The notes below the pieces were generated by a model that was given only the letters and a program-made list of their open reading frames with translations, was not told where the DNA came from and made no database searches. A DNA stretch of 23,500 nucleotides from positions 1-23,500 of the IMG/VR virus record IMGVR_UViG_3300029787_000342; one strand, 5' to 3'. This document shows, one piece after another, positions 1-8,757 of this stretch. The stretch comes from a virus. The stretch's first letter is position 1, and every line of letters begins with the position of its first letter. The position numbers and the translations under genes are program-made.

Positions 1-3000
1 GAGCCAGCGTTGTAGATGATCATATTGGTGCTGTCGTTGGTTATTTGACCAAACGTGGTTCCAGCATCTTTGAAAATTACATCGTTACCAGCGGCATCAA
101 GAATGATGTCACCCGCAACATCAACGGTTAGGTCTCCTGTGTCTACATTTAAAAATGACTCGCTGCCGGTGGTACTTAGTGTGGTTTCATTGCCATTTGA
201 TTCTAGCGCGAGTGTTGCTCTATGCCCTCCGGTAGAACTGGTATCAACTAACAGTCTCGCGTGTTGAGATGCGTTAAGAGTCAGTATGTTCGCGTCGTCA
301 TTATTGTTCGCTGATCCACCCGCTGCCGTAATTGTTGAGCTGAAGGTCGCTGCGCCGCCGACTGCCAACGTGCTAGCCATATCCACAGCACCATCAATGT
401 CCACGACATCTAGGTTGGTGGTGCCGTCTATATCAACATCACCAGATATGTCCAGATTCGCAAAAACAGATGTGCCGGTTGCTGTAACCGTCCCGGTGAA
501 CGTAGCGTTTTCACTGCTATCAAATGACATGGCCACGGCATCTGCGGCAGAAGTTATGCTGACCGCTGTAGCCATGATTTCGTTTACGTCTGCTTTCTTC
601 AGCGCCGAATCAGTAGCATCTAAGAACATTATGCTGTCACCCGAAACCGGGGTGGCTGCTGAAAGACCGCTTATAATCGTCGGGTCTAGGTGCTCTTCAC
701 TAACTGCTCCATCTGCCAGTTTTGTGGCATCAATAGCATCTGCTGCAATCTTGGCCCTAGTGACATTAGCATCTGTGATCTTGGCGGTTGTAACTGCGTC
801 AGTCTTTAGGTGTGAAGTGTCAACAGTGTCATTAACCGGCACATTCACATTCGTTTGCGTGAACGTCATCACCTCTAGGATCGCGCCACTTGTGGGCGCT
901 GTGTCCATCGTTAGCGTTGTGCCACTTACTGAGTAGTCTGTCTTTTGCTGATATACGCCATCAAGGAAAACTTGCGTGTTGTTTTCGCTTACTGGGGAGA
1001 TTGAAAGCGTGAACTCTGTGCCAAGGTTGCCGCTGCTGTTGCCGTTACAAGTGAACTGGTCATGGTTCAAGTTGCTGCCAGATACCGCCGCCCGTACTGA
1101 GTAGACAACAATCTTGCGTCCGCTTGGTGGTGCTGCATCTAGCGTTAATGTGGTGCCGTTGAGCGTGAAATCATTCGGATTCATAAACACGCCTTCCACA
1201 AAGACAAGCAAGTTGTCCTCTGAGTCTGGCGCTTGGCTTAACGTGAAAGCGGTCGTGCTGTTGTTGGCTGTTGTATAAGTGTTGACTGTGAACGTGTTTG
1301 ATCCACCACCACCGCCTATCTCTGCGAAGCTGCTGCCGTCATGCCCTTCAAATCTTGAAAGCGTAGAATTGAAACGCAACATCCCCGCTGCTGGGCTGCC
1401 CGGTCTCTGCGCTGTTGTACCTGTAGGCACATGAATCGCATCTGTAGCCGAACCAATATCTAGCGTTACCGCTGGGGTGGCATCTTTTATACCGACCCGG
1501 TTATTGCTGGTGTCTACCTTCAGAACGTTTGTATCTACGGTTAGATCGCCCGTAACCGCTAGGCTTCCCAGCGTTCCTACCGTTGTGACATTGGAAAGTG
1601 TGTCTAGTGCGCTTTCAAAGTAAGTCTCAAAGTCTGTGAGCGCAACTTGCTTCATCGTGCCAGCATCGTTAACAACCACTCTATCGGCATCAGCTAACGT
1701 GGTGCTGGTAGCAGAGGTATCACCGTCAATGATGTTTATCTCTGCGGTGGTGGCTGTTACGCCATCCAATATGTTCAATTCTGTGGCGGTAGACGTGACG
1801 CCATCTAGAATGTTTAGTTCTGCCGCTGTAGCTGTTACCGCTGTGCTGCCAATGGTGACAGAGCTTGCTGTGAGATCGCCCACAATCAGCCCTGCTGCTG
1901 CATAGCCAGTGGCCCCGGTGTTTACTGTAGTTGATGGTACGGTTTGCGTATCAGCAAATAACCGGAAGCTGTTACTCGTTGAAGCGTCATAAAACAAGCC
2001 AGCATATTTGGTTGTGGCACTCTCTACATACTTGCCATAAAAACCAAAGTCAGTGGAGTCTCCGGTGTTGGCATTGGTCAATCCGGTGAAGTTGTTATCA
2101 GTAACGACAGAACCCGTCTGGGTTGTTGTTCCAGACACAGAAAGGTTGCCGCTGACTGTCAGGTTGTTACTTACGGTTACATCACTGGGCAAGCCGATGG
2201 TCAATGTATCTGTGGCGCTTACTGCAACATCTACCTCATTGCTTGTACCCGCAACCGTTAAGGTGTCACCACCTGCAACCGTCTGCGTGTTTGATCCATC
2301 AGATAGCGTGAAGCTTGTACTGATGCTTGCCGTAGAAGCTGACGTGATTCTGCCCTTCGCATCAACAGCTAGAACCGGGATGGCTGTAGCTGACCCATAA
2401 GTAGCAGCGCTGACCCCAGAGGATGCTAGTGATACAGCGCCGCTTGAGACGCTAAAATCACCAGTAAAGGAGGCTATACCTTTGTTTGATGAAGTAGCGT
2501 CTTCGGCGGTAATTGTGATGGTGTCATTGCTGACCGCTGTATCAATGCCATCGCCGCCGGTAAATGTAAGCGTTCCCCCGGTAGAGAACGTGTCATTAGA
2601 TCCACTATCAGCCGCTAAGGTGAAGGTGGTGTTTATCGCGTTGGTAGAAACTGAGGTCACACGACCTTTTGCGTCTACCGTTATAGCTGGGATTGCGGTA
2701 CTTGAACCATAGGAGGCTGCCGTGACTCCACTGGCTGCTAATGATACCGCCCCACTGCTAACACTGAAATCGCTGGTGAAAGATGCGACTCCCTTGTTAG
2801 AAGCTGTGGCGTCCTCTGCTGCTACGGTAATGGTTCCAGAACTTTCCGTTACATCTATACCTGACCCTGCAGAAAACGTGATAGTGCCGCCCAACGCGGT
2901 GGCAGTAGAATTGCTGCCATCAGTGACAGTAATTGAGGAGTTAGCTAGTTTGGCGTTAGCTATACTGCCAGCGAGTTGAGCGTTAGTGATGGTTCCAGAC

Positions 3001-6000
3001 AAGCTGCTAGTTGGGTAGTTTGTCGCATCACTAAGATCAAACGCCGGGGTTCCATCAGACGCGCCGAGCGCCAGAGATACACCCCCAAACGAAACCGTTG
3101 AATTTGATAATTTGCTGTTGGCAATACTTCCCGCCAGCATTGTATTTGTTACTGTGCCGCTATCTCCGCTCCCTACTAACGTGCCGGTTGCTGCTGGCAA
3201 GGTAAGCGTTACGTTTCCAGAGAACGCAGAGTGTGCCGGTGCTTGTAATCTTGCATAGTGCGCGTTTGAGCTTTCGCAGTAGAAGTCTATCCGCGACTGT
3301 GTGCCGCCGTTCTTCATGGCGATAGCGCCTTGGCTTATCTGTATGCCATTAGTAGAGCCGCCACCAACGCCTAGAGAGGTTGTTATCTGTGTGGCTGCTG
3401 GTAGCCCAACCGTTACCGTTCCGCTGCTCTCAGCGACTTCTACTTCGTTAGATGTGCCACTAAACGTTAACGTGCCGCCTAATGCGACAGCGCTTGTGTT
3501 GCTGCCATCGCTGACCGTTATGCCGCTGTTCGTTAATGAGCTATTCGCTATATTTGAGAGCGTGTTGTTTGATGCGTTGATTGTTTTGTTGGTAAGCGTT
3601 TGCGTTGCCGAATCACCAACAAGGTTTGATGTTGTTACGGGAAGCGTGAGAGTTACATTACCGCTGAAGCTTGCATGAGCGGGCGCTTGTATCCTGGCGT
3701 AGTGCGCGTTACTCGTTTCGCAGTAGAAATCAATTCGTGATCTCGTGCCAGCATTCTTCAGAGATATAGCGCCTACAGATACCGTGGTGCCGCTAGTGCC
3801 GCCTACGTTGAAGCTTTTGTTTGATACCAGATAGCTTTCACTGTTGTCCCATAGGATCGTTGGCTTGCTGGTTGATCCACCGAACTCAAGCCCCGCGCCA
3901 TCTGTAGCGGAGAGAGTAGATGCGTTTTTGGCGAACCGAACCGTTGCATCTTCAATATCAAGGTTTGCAGTGTTTACCGTTGTGGTGGTGCCATTTACAA
4001 CCAGATTTCCCGTGACAGTCAGATCGTTCCCAATCGTTACATCGCTAGGTAGCCCAATAGTTACCGCTGCTGTCTCAGAGCCAGAACCAGAAACAGATAT
4101 TTCGTTAGATGTTCCCGCGATGGTAGCCACATAGTTGCCAGTGGTTTGCGTGCCAAGCGTCACCGCATTGTTGGCTATCTGTGCGTTGCCTATAGCATCA
4201 TTGGCTATGTCTAAGGTTACGGCGGCGGTTTCACTGCCACTGTTAGCTACTGTGATGCGGCTGTTCCCGGCATCTGCGATTGTTGCTACATAATTACCAG
4301 TGGTCTTCGTTCCCAGTGCTATCGCGTTGTTTGCTACTTGGTTAGCACCTATTGCATCATTCGCAATATCAAGGGTTACTGCTGCGCTTTCCGCGCCACT
4401 GTTCGCAACGGTTATTCTACCGCTTCCAGCGTCCGCTACAGTAGCAACATAGTTCCCAGTAGTGTCAGTGCCAAGGGCTACGCTGTTGGCCTGTATGGTG
4501 GCTGTCAGCGTGGCAGAAGCTAAATCTGTAATAGTTACGGACCCACCAAGATCCCCAGCCAATGTGATTGTGAAATCATCAACGTTGAAATCAAGCGTTC
4601 CATCTGAGTCTTCGTAGGCTACGGCAATGCCACTTTCTGTGTTGCTGGAAACCATCGCCCCAACAATGTCCTGCACTCTTTCTGCATTCAGAGTCACATC
4701 ACCAGAAGAAACGGTGAAATCAGTAGCATCAAAGGTTGCGACACCCTTGTTTGTGTCAGATGCATCCTCTGCTGCTATTGTGACAGCCGCGGTCTCTGAG
4801 CCACTGCCCGATACTGTTATGCCTTCCCCGGCGGCTATGGTTGCAACGTAATTGCCTGTGGTGTCTGTGCCAAGAGCAACGCTGTTCGCTTGAACCGTTG
4901 TGCTGATTGTTACATTTCCAAGATTCGTGACTGTTCCAGAACCAGCTACGTCACCAGATAACGTGACTGTGAAATCATCTACATCTAGGTCTATAGTGCC
5001 GTCACTGTCTTGGTAAGTAACCGCGATACCGCTCTCAGTGTTGGAACTGAACATAGCGCCAACCAAGTCTTGAACGTGCTCAGTATTCAGCCCAACCGTA
5101 ACCCCTGCTGTCTCTGACCCACTGTTGGCAACATCAATACCAGTGTTGGATGCCGCAATGGTGGCAACGTAGTTTCCTGTGGTATCCGTTCCCAGTGCTA
5201 CGGAATTAGCTTGAATGGTTGCTGTCAGCGTAGCTGATGCCAGGTCAGTGATTGTTACAGAGCCACCGAGATCACCCGCAAGCGTTACCGTAAAGTCATC
5301 TACATTGAAGTCTAACGTGCCATCGCTATCTTGGTATGCGACAGCTATTCCGCTTTCGGTGTTGGAAGACACCATTGCGCCAACAATATCTTGTACCCGC
5401 TCTGCGTTTAGGGTTACTGCGCCGCTGGAAACCGTGAAGTCTGTTGAGTCAAAAGAAGCTACGCCTTTGTTGCTATCCGTTGCGTCTTCCGCGCTTATTG
5501 TTACTGCTGCGCTCTCGCTACCAGAACCGCTTACATCAATGCCTTCGCCAGCTGCAATCGTGGCTATGTAGTTGCCTGTTGTGTCTGTTCCGAGGGCCAC
5601 AGAGTTCGCGACAATGGTTGCTGTGAGTGTGGCGTTGCCTAGTTCGGTAAGGGTTGCGCTACCACTAAGATCCCCGCCTAACGTAATGACAGGAGACTTG
5701 TTAATAGTAGTGGCGTTTGAAATATCACCACCGTTTATGTCTACCGTATTAAGAACCGGCGCTGTAAGGGTTTTATTAGTGAGCGTTTGTGTGCCAGTAA
5801 GCGTGGTAACAGTGCTATCAATGTTAAGGGTTACGGTGTTGCCAGAGCCAACAGATGTGATGCCCGTACCGCCAGCAATCGTTAGTGTTTCGCTATCTAA
5901 ATCTATGGATAGCGCACCACCAGAATCCCCTTGAAAGTCAAGGTCTTGCGCTGTGATCTGTGCATCAACATAAGCCTTGATAGATTGTTGAGTGGCAAGG

Positions 6001-6302
6001 GAAGTGTTGGAATTGGAACCAAGATTGTCTTCATCAAGTATCTGCGTGACCGTAGCGCCCCCGGTAGTGAATTGCAGATTGTAAAGTTTGGAGGTGAGGC
6101 TTTGTGCTGCTGTGGCTTGGCTGTCTACCCATTGCGTGTTGCCGTGATCATATACAAGCAAAGAACCAGCGGTGCTTGCTGTGCTATCTGAAACACTTCT
6201 TCCCAGGACAGTATTTGGGCCAGCAACACCTTGCGTCCCGGCAGTTATCACCGATATAGCGCTTGTACCCTCGACAGTTATTGAGTTGATTGTACTGCTC
6301 AC
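1..6302 (-). CDS. Giant repetitive tail-fibre/appendage protein, C-terminus beyond window
   Basis: Reading the minus strand from a GTG at 6302-6300, I find an uninterrupted frame to the left edge (2100 codons seen, no stop). The GTG overlaps the previous stop as GTGA and follows a GGAGGGG Shine-Dalgarno at 9 nt. Composition is almost all T, S, A, G, N, V, D with few Lys, Arg or Cys, as in beta-rich phage fibres. Visible modules: long repeats around residues 190-620 built on VQDIVGAM and ALGTDTTGNYVATIA; 'LTNKT' motifs; two copies of an SRIDFYCE..NAHYAR module (about residues 850-1030); three tandem 13-aa ELNILDG repeats (1722-1838); a GGGGG hinge and two 'VF.(E/D)GV....D(F/Y)' modules near residues 1665-1800. 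I infer a virion surface or receptor-binding fibre. It directly follows small head-type genes. The exact structural role and total length are unknown. Confidence 0.85.
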   Translation of the reverse strand, partial: MSSTINSITVEGTSAISVITAGTQGVAGPNTVLGRSVSDSTASTAGSLLVYDHGNTQWVDSQATAAQSLTSKLYNLQFTTGGATVTQILDEDNLGSNSNTSLATQQSIKAYVDAQITAQDLDFQGDSGGALSIDLDSETLTIAGGTGITSVGSGNTVTLNIDSTVTTLTGTQTLTNKTLTAPVLNTVDINGGDISNATTINKSPVITLGGDLSGSATLTELGNATLTATIVANSVALGTDTTGNYIATIAAGEGIDVSGSGSESAAVTISAEDATDSNKGVASFDSTDFTVSSGAVTLNAERVQDIVGAMVSSNTESGIAVAYQDSDGTLDFNVDDFTVTLAGDLGGSVTITDLASATLTATIQANSVALGTDTTGNYVATIAASNTGIDVANSGSETAGVTVGLNTEHVQDLVGAMFSSNTESGIAVTYQDSDGTIDLDVDDFTVTLSGDVAGSGTVTNLGNVTISTTVQANSVALGTDTTGNYVATIAAGEGITVSGSGSETAAVTIAAEDASDTNKGVATFDATDFTVSSGDVTLNAERVQDIVGAMVSSNTESGIAVAYEDSDGTLDFNVDDFTITLAGDLGGSVTITDLASATLTATIQANSVALGTDTTGNYVATVADAGSGRITVANSGAESAAVTLDIANDAIGANQVANNAIALGTKTTGNYVATIADAGNSRITVANSGSETAAVTLDIANDAIGNAQIANNAVTLGTQTTGNYVATIAGTSNEISVSGSGSETAAVTIGLPSDVTIGNDLTVTGNLVVNGTTTTVNTANLDIEDATVRFAKNASTLSATDGAGLEFGGSTSKPTILWDNSESYLVSNKSFNVGGTSGTTVSVGAISLKNAGTRSRIDFYCETSNAHYARIQAPAHASFSGNVTLTLPVTTSNLVGDSATQTLTNKTINASNNTLSNIANSSLTNSGITVSDGSNTSAVALGGTLTFSGTSNEVEVAESSGTVTVGLPAATQITTSLGVGGGSTNGIQISQGAIAMKNGGTQSRIDFYCESSNAHYARLQAPAHSAFSGNVTLTLPAATGTLVGSGDSGTVTNTMLAGSIANSKLSNSTVSFGGVSLALGASDGTPAFDLSDATNYPTSSLSGTITNAQLAGSIANAKLANSSITVTDGSNSTATALGGTITFSAGSGIDVTESSGTITVAAEDATASNKGVASFTSDFSVSSGAVSLAASGVTAASYGSSTAIPAITVDAKGRVTSVSTNAINTTFTLAADSGSNDTFSTGGTLTFTGGDGIDTAVSNDTITITAEDATSSNKGIASFTGDFSVSSGAVSLASSGVSAATYGSATAIPVLAVDAKGRITSASTASISTSFTLSDGSNTQTVAGGDTLTVAGTSNEVDVAVSATDTLTIGLPSDVTVSNNLTVSGNLSVSGTTTQTGSVVTDNNFTGLTNANTGDSTDFGFYGKYVESATTKYAGLFYDASTSNSFRLFADTQTVPSTTVNTGATGYAAAGLIVGDLTASSVTIGSTAVTATAAELNILDGVTSTATELNILDGVTATTAEINIIDGDTSATSTTLADADRVVVNDAGTMKQVALTDFETYFESALDTLSNVTTVGTLGSLAVTGDLTVDTNVLKVDTSNNRVGIKDATPAVTLDIGSATDAIHVPTGTTAQRPGSPAAGMLRFNSTLSRFEGHDGSSFAEIGGGGGSNTFTVNTYTTANNSTTAFTLSQAPDSEDNLLVFVEGVFMNPNDFTLNGTTLTLDAAPPSGRKIVVYSVRAAVSGSNLNHDQFTCNGNSSGNLGTEFTLSISPVSENNTQVFLDGVYQQKTDYSVSGTTLTMDTAPTSGAILEVMTFTQTNVNVPVNDTVDTSHLKTDAVTTAKITDANVTRAKIAADAIDATKLADGAVSEEHLDPTIISGLSAATPVSGDSIMFLDATDSALKKADVNEIMATAVSITSAADAVAMSFDSSENATFTGTVTATGTSVFANLDISGDVDIDGTTNLDVVDIDGAVDMASTLAVGGAATFSSTITAAGGSANNNDDANILTLNASQHARLLVDTSSTGGHRATLALESNGNETTLSTTGSESFLNVDTGDLTVDVAGDIILDAAGNDVIFKDAGTTFGQITNDSTNMIIYNAG
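1722..1838 (-). repeat. Three tandem 13-aa ELNILDG repeats inside the giant gene
   Basis: Three back-to-back 39-bp units (1838-1800, 1799-1761, 1760-1722) encode VTATAAELNILDG, VTSTATELNILDG and VTATTAEINIIDG. Related TAAELNILDG repeats are, from memory, common in fibre-like proteins of marine phages; their structure is probably a short repeated beta or linker element. The three units differ at many third codon positions, so this is not a recent slippage expansion. Confidence 0.9.
4476..5405 (-). repeat. Long near-identical protein repeats within the giant gene
   Basis: Residues from about 300 (codon at 5405-5403) and from about 540 (codon at 4685-4683) run for 70 residues with only two amino-acid differences (Q/E and V/I). 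A third, more divergent copy lies between them near 5087-4890. The units carry AERVQDIVGAMVSSNTESGI followed by a DSDGTLDFNVDDFT segment and an ALGTDTTGNYVATI segment. At the DNA level the two best copies differ in about 51 of 70 codons by my hand count, nearly all synonymous. Confidence 0.85.
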
Positions 6303-6652
6303 CGGCTGATGCCCCTCCGTATAGTGAACGTGCCTTCAAGTATGCGAAACACGTTGCTGCTAGCATCAGTTATCTCTAGGTCATACACGCCCTCTGTGGC
6401 GGTCAAACTTCCTGTATCCGATGCGCTTATCGTTAGCGTAACCGTGCCAGCGGATGCACCCAGTGCTATGCGCCCGTTGCCTGTTGTTAGTGTAATTAAG
6501 GAAGACGATGCCTCTGGGTCGGCACGTAAGTCCATTTCTGCGCCCGTGTAGCCGGTCAAATTTACTACCGAGCTGGACGAATCTTTGAGAGTAAGCGTAT
6601 GACTAAATGTCGCCCCTTGCTCAATTATAAAGTGATGAAACCCAGCGCTCAC
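6299..6652 (-). CDS. Small virion-like beta protein (117 aa), family uncertain
   Basis: ATG at 6652, stop TGA at 6301-6299, which overlaps the GTG start of the giant gene (GTGA). The sequence begins MSAGFHHFIIEQGATFSHTL, then alternates short beta-type stretches (VNLTGY, MDLRAD, GTVTLTISA) and ends with YDLEIT...RILEGTFTIRRG. This layout resembles the N-terminal Ig-like domain of baseplate/upper-collar proteins (BppU N-terminal type) and many small phage proteins found just before a fibre gene. I therefore infer a virion protein that may anchor or connect the fibre. The family assignment rests on general pattern only. No membrane segment or catalytic motif is seen. Confidence 0.75.
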   Translation of the reverse strand: MSAGFHHFIIEQGATFSHTLTLKDSSSSVVNLTGYTGAEMDLRADPEASSSLITLTTGNGRIALGASAGTVTLTISASDTGSLTATEGVYDLEITDASSNVFRILEGTFTIRRGISR

Positions 6653-6671
6653 GGCCTACTCCCATATCGCG

Positions 6672-7040
6672 CTAGCCCTCTGTCTTCTTGGGCCTTCCGC
6701 GCTTTTTAGTTGTCTTAGTTACCTCTTCAACCGGCTTTTCTTCCCACGCCTCATTGATATCTGGCGTTGACGGATCATCCGCCTTAAACGAGCCGTCTTC
6801 ATTCCTAGCCCTTACAACTTCTGTTTCTGGTTCTTCTGCTGGCTCTTCTGCAATCTCTTCTGGGCTATCGACTTTTAGCTCCATCGCCCAGCCATTCTCG
6901 ACAAAAGTATTCATCAGATCGCCTTGCCAGTCTTCGCTTGCATTGACTATCTCGTCCAGCTCATAGAGCTTTGTAGTTAACCCATTCGCGTCCGACGACC
7001 CAGCCTTTGGGACCATGATTTTGAAAACTTTGTTCGCCAT
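6672..7040 (-). CDS. Small acidic virion-region protein with basic AT-hook-like tail (122 aa)
   Basis: ATG at 7040 with AGGAG 6-7 nt upstream. The N-terminal 55 residues look globular (MANKVFKIMVPKAG...WAMELKV); residues about 57-75 are strongly acidic (repeated EE and PEE), followed by a segment ending DDPSTPDINEAW that I recall from other phage head-region proteins. The last residues, KKRGRPKK, match the AT-hook core (RGRP flanked by Lys/Arg), which in known proteins binds the minor groove of AT-rich DNA. The gene lies between the decoration-like gene and the fibre block, so a head-associated role is likely. Function unknown. Confidence 0.75.
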   Translation of the reverse strand: MANKVFKIMVPKAGSSDANGLTTKLYELDEIVNASEDWQGDLMNTFVENGWAMELKVDSPEEIAEEPAEEPETEVVRARNEDGSFKADDPSTPDINEAWEEKPVEEVTKTTKKRGRPKKTEG

Positions 7041-7060
7041 CTTTTTCTCCTAAAAGGATT

Positions 7061-7077
7061 GGGGGGCAAAGCCCCCC
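7061..7077 (-). terminator. Strong intercistronic GC hairpin after the capsid/decoration genes
   Basis: GGGGGGC (7061-7067), a 3-base loop, and GCCCCCC (7071-7077) form a perfect 7-bp stem just after the decoration gene stop and before the AGGAG of the next gene. In the minus-strand transcript it is followed by AAUCCUUUU, a weak U-tract. It could be a partial terminator that lowers expression of genes beyond the highly expressed capsid genes, or an mRNA-stabilising 3' hairpin. The dyad is certain; the role is inferred. Confidence 0.55.
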
Positions 7078-7083
7078 GTCACC

Positions 7084-7533
7084 TTATACCGTGCTGCTAG
7101 AGTCAGCGTCAGTGCTATGTCGGGGCGAGCCCTTCACGACCGTTGCTGCTATAGGCGTTCCATTTGAGTGTGTGCCTGTAAAGTCGGCCACTACTCTCAC
7201 GTAACGCGATCCACCCACATAACCAATCGTGGTTATCTGTGGAGTTTCACCATTTGCATCTAAAGTTAAGAAGATGCCATTGCTGTCAACACTTCCATCA
7301 GTAACAGACGTTGCCGCCGTAACTGCTGAGAAAGAGCTGTTATCGCTGGACTCTTCTAATTTGAAGTCAACCTTGACTGAACCGGAAAGCGTATCGCCCT
7401 CCACGCCAGTAGAGACAACAACAACTGCAGACTCGAAGAATTGAAGATCAACCCCCGTGCCGTTAGTGTCGCTGGTTCCTACTACGGGAGCGATGCTTTG
7501 GACAGCCGAAACGCTGTTCGCTAGATCTTTCAT
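7084..7533 (-). CDS. Head decoration-like / minor structural protein (149 aa)
   Basis: ATG at 7533 with AGGGGGT upstream, 8 nt after the major capsid stop. Residues begin MKDLANSVSAVQSIAPVVGT, then GVDLQFFESAVVVVSTG, SSFSAVTAA, and a C-terminal GYVGGSRYVRVVADFTGT...ATVVKGSPRH. This plan (an N-terminal 'LANS.SAV.SIAPV', a 'GV.LQ..ESA' strand and 'R.VR....F.G' near the end) recurs in small proteins next to HK97-type capsid genes. I infer a capsid decoration or other head-associated protein. No enzyme motif is seen. The adjacent position and strong RBS suggest high expression together with capsid. Confidence 0.78.
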   Translation of the reverse strand: MKDLANSVSAVQSIAPVVGTSDTNGTGVDLQFFESAVVVVSTGVEGDTLSGSVKVDFKLEESSDNSSFSAVTAATSVTDGSVDSNGIFLTLDANGETPQITTIGYVGGSRYVRVVADFTGTHSNGTPIAATVVKGSPRHSTDADSSSTV

Positions 7534-7541
7534 TTTACCCC

Positions 7542-8756
7542 CTAAGCTGAGACTTTCTGTTTAACGATAGCTTCCGCCAGAATGACCTGACCACCAGTCC
7601 TCTTCCTAGCCACATACCGAACGTTTCCGGTCGTTGCCTGGGTGAAAGGATCTCGCAATACTGCCAGATTTATTCTGTCGACGATCATGTACGCTCTTCG
7701 GAAATCACCGAAAGCAATCGGGAAGTTGTTCGCGCCAACATCAGGCATATCTGTCGCCTCGACATAGGGATAGCCCAAGATTGTGTTGGTTACGCCACCA
7801 GTCAACGTCATTCCTGCCTGGAATACATACTGACCAGCCGTGTCCTTCAGCTTTCTGATTGCCGCTAGGGTGCTTCTGTTAAATACAAAAGTACCTGATC
7901 GCGCATAATCTGCTTTGATTGAGTGAACCAAACTGATAAGTCCGTCCGCCAACAATGCGCTGGAGTTACCGGATACCACTTCGCTCACACTTGAGTTTGT
8001 CATAAACCCTTCGGGCTTACCGACCGAGTCGCCGCTGACGAATGCTGTGCCTTCTAGCAAAGCGAATCTTTCAGCGAACTCAGCTTGCATTTCTGCCTCA
8101 AGGTCAAAAACAGTGTCTTCTAAGTCTTGCTCAGAGATGTCGATCAAAGCGTAGTACTCATGAGCCGGTATCTCTTCCAACCCTACAGTGTAACCTGTAG
8201 TTTCTGAACGAGTTCCAGACTCAGCAACCCACGCGGCTGCAAACTGACCGGTCCTCTTAGGGACCTGGATGCTGCGTTGTGCGGTTTGCCTGATTCTTGC
8301 TATTGAACGAACTGGAGAGATTTCAGTGATCGTTTTGATCAACTCTCTGACGTACTCTGGGGGCGCTAAAAAGCCACCAGTGCTGTCATTGCTTACTGTC
8401 AACGCCTTCTTCTCATCCGGCTCCAATCCTTCTATGCCTTTTCTGCAATACTGGTCAAACGCCTTTAATGTGCCGTCGACTTGCTTGCTATCAAAGCCAG
8501 AGTTAGGTCTGGTGACTACAGTGTGAATCTGCTCCATTTGCTCTTTGAGATTCTCTTGAGCTGCTTGTTGCTTCGTCATCGCTTGGTTTACGTCTTCCAG
8601 GGAGTCCATTTTGGCCTCTATTTTGGCCAGTTTCTCATCCAGAATCGGATCTGCCTCGCTCTTAGCAACTTGTTCAAGCTTCTCATCATAGGTCTGCTTA
8701 AACTGCTCAAAGGTCTCGCCAAGGTTTTGGATAGCTGATTTTATTTCTGCTTCCAT
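7542..8756 (-). CDS. Major capsid protein, HK97 fold (404 aa)
   Basis: ATG at 8756, 1 nt after the protease stop, with AAAGGA upstream. Residues 1-100 are charged and coiled-coil-like (EQFKQTYDEKLEQVAK, LDEKLAKIEAKM), matching the scaffolding delta domain that HK97-type proteases remove. The mature part starts around residues 110-140 with a DSTGGFLAPPEYV N-arm, then VRSIARIR, AAWVAESG, the E-loop/P-domain region (EYYALIDISEQDLEDT), the helix ALLEGTAFVSGDSVGKPEGF, and the late strands YVEATDMP, AFGDFRRAYMIVDR and GQVILAEAIVKQ. Length and order match the phage capsid family PF05065. The cleavage site is not directly visible. The protein assembles the icosahedral prohead with the protease and portal encoded just upstream. 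Confidence 0.96.
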   Translation of the reverse strand: MEAEIKSAIQNLGETFEQFKQTYDEKLEQVAKSEADPILDEKLAKIEAKMDSLEDVNQAMTKQQAAQENLKEQMEQIHTVVTRPNSGFDSKQVDGTLKAFDQYCRKGIEGLEPDEKKALTVSNDSTGGFLAPPEYVRELIKTITEISPVRSIARIRQTAQRSIQVPKRTGQFAAAWVAESGTRSETTGYTVGLEEIPAHEYYALIDISEQDLEDTVFDLEAEMQAEFAERFALLEGTAFVSGDSVGKPEGFMTNSSVSEVVSGNSSALLADGLISLVHSIKADYARSGTFVFNRSTLAAIRKLKDTAGQYVFQAGMTLTGGVTNTILGYPYVEATDMPDVGANNFPIAFGDFRRAYMIVDRINLAVLRDPFTQATTGNVRYVARKRTGGQVILAEAIVKQKVSA

Positions 8757-8757
8757 C

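Noticed and set aside
2107-2120. AACCC-GTCT-GGGTT dyad inside the giant gene as an extra operator
   Set aside because: Its centre is 4 bp rather than 5 and it lies deep inside coding sequence, away from any promoter; likely chance.
55-5934. Many plus-strand open frames across the left third, for example 286-936, 3301-3678 and 5215-5571
   Set aside because: They are antisense shadows of the giant minus-strand gene, whose Thr/Ser/Ala/Gly/Val codons read as hydrophobic frames on the other strand; none has a Shine-Dalgarno or recognisable protein.
6184-6366. Minus-strand 60-aa frame at the start of the giant gene
   Set aside because: It is out of frame with both the 117-aa gene and the giant gene, which are linked by a GTGA overlap with a good RBS.
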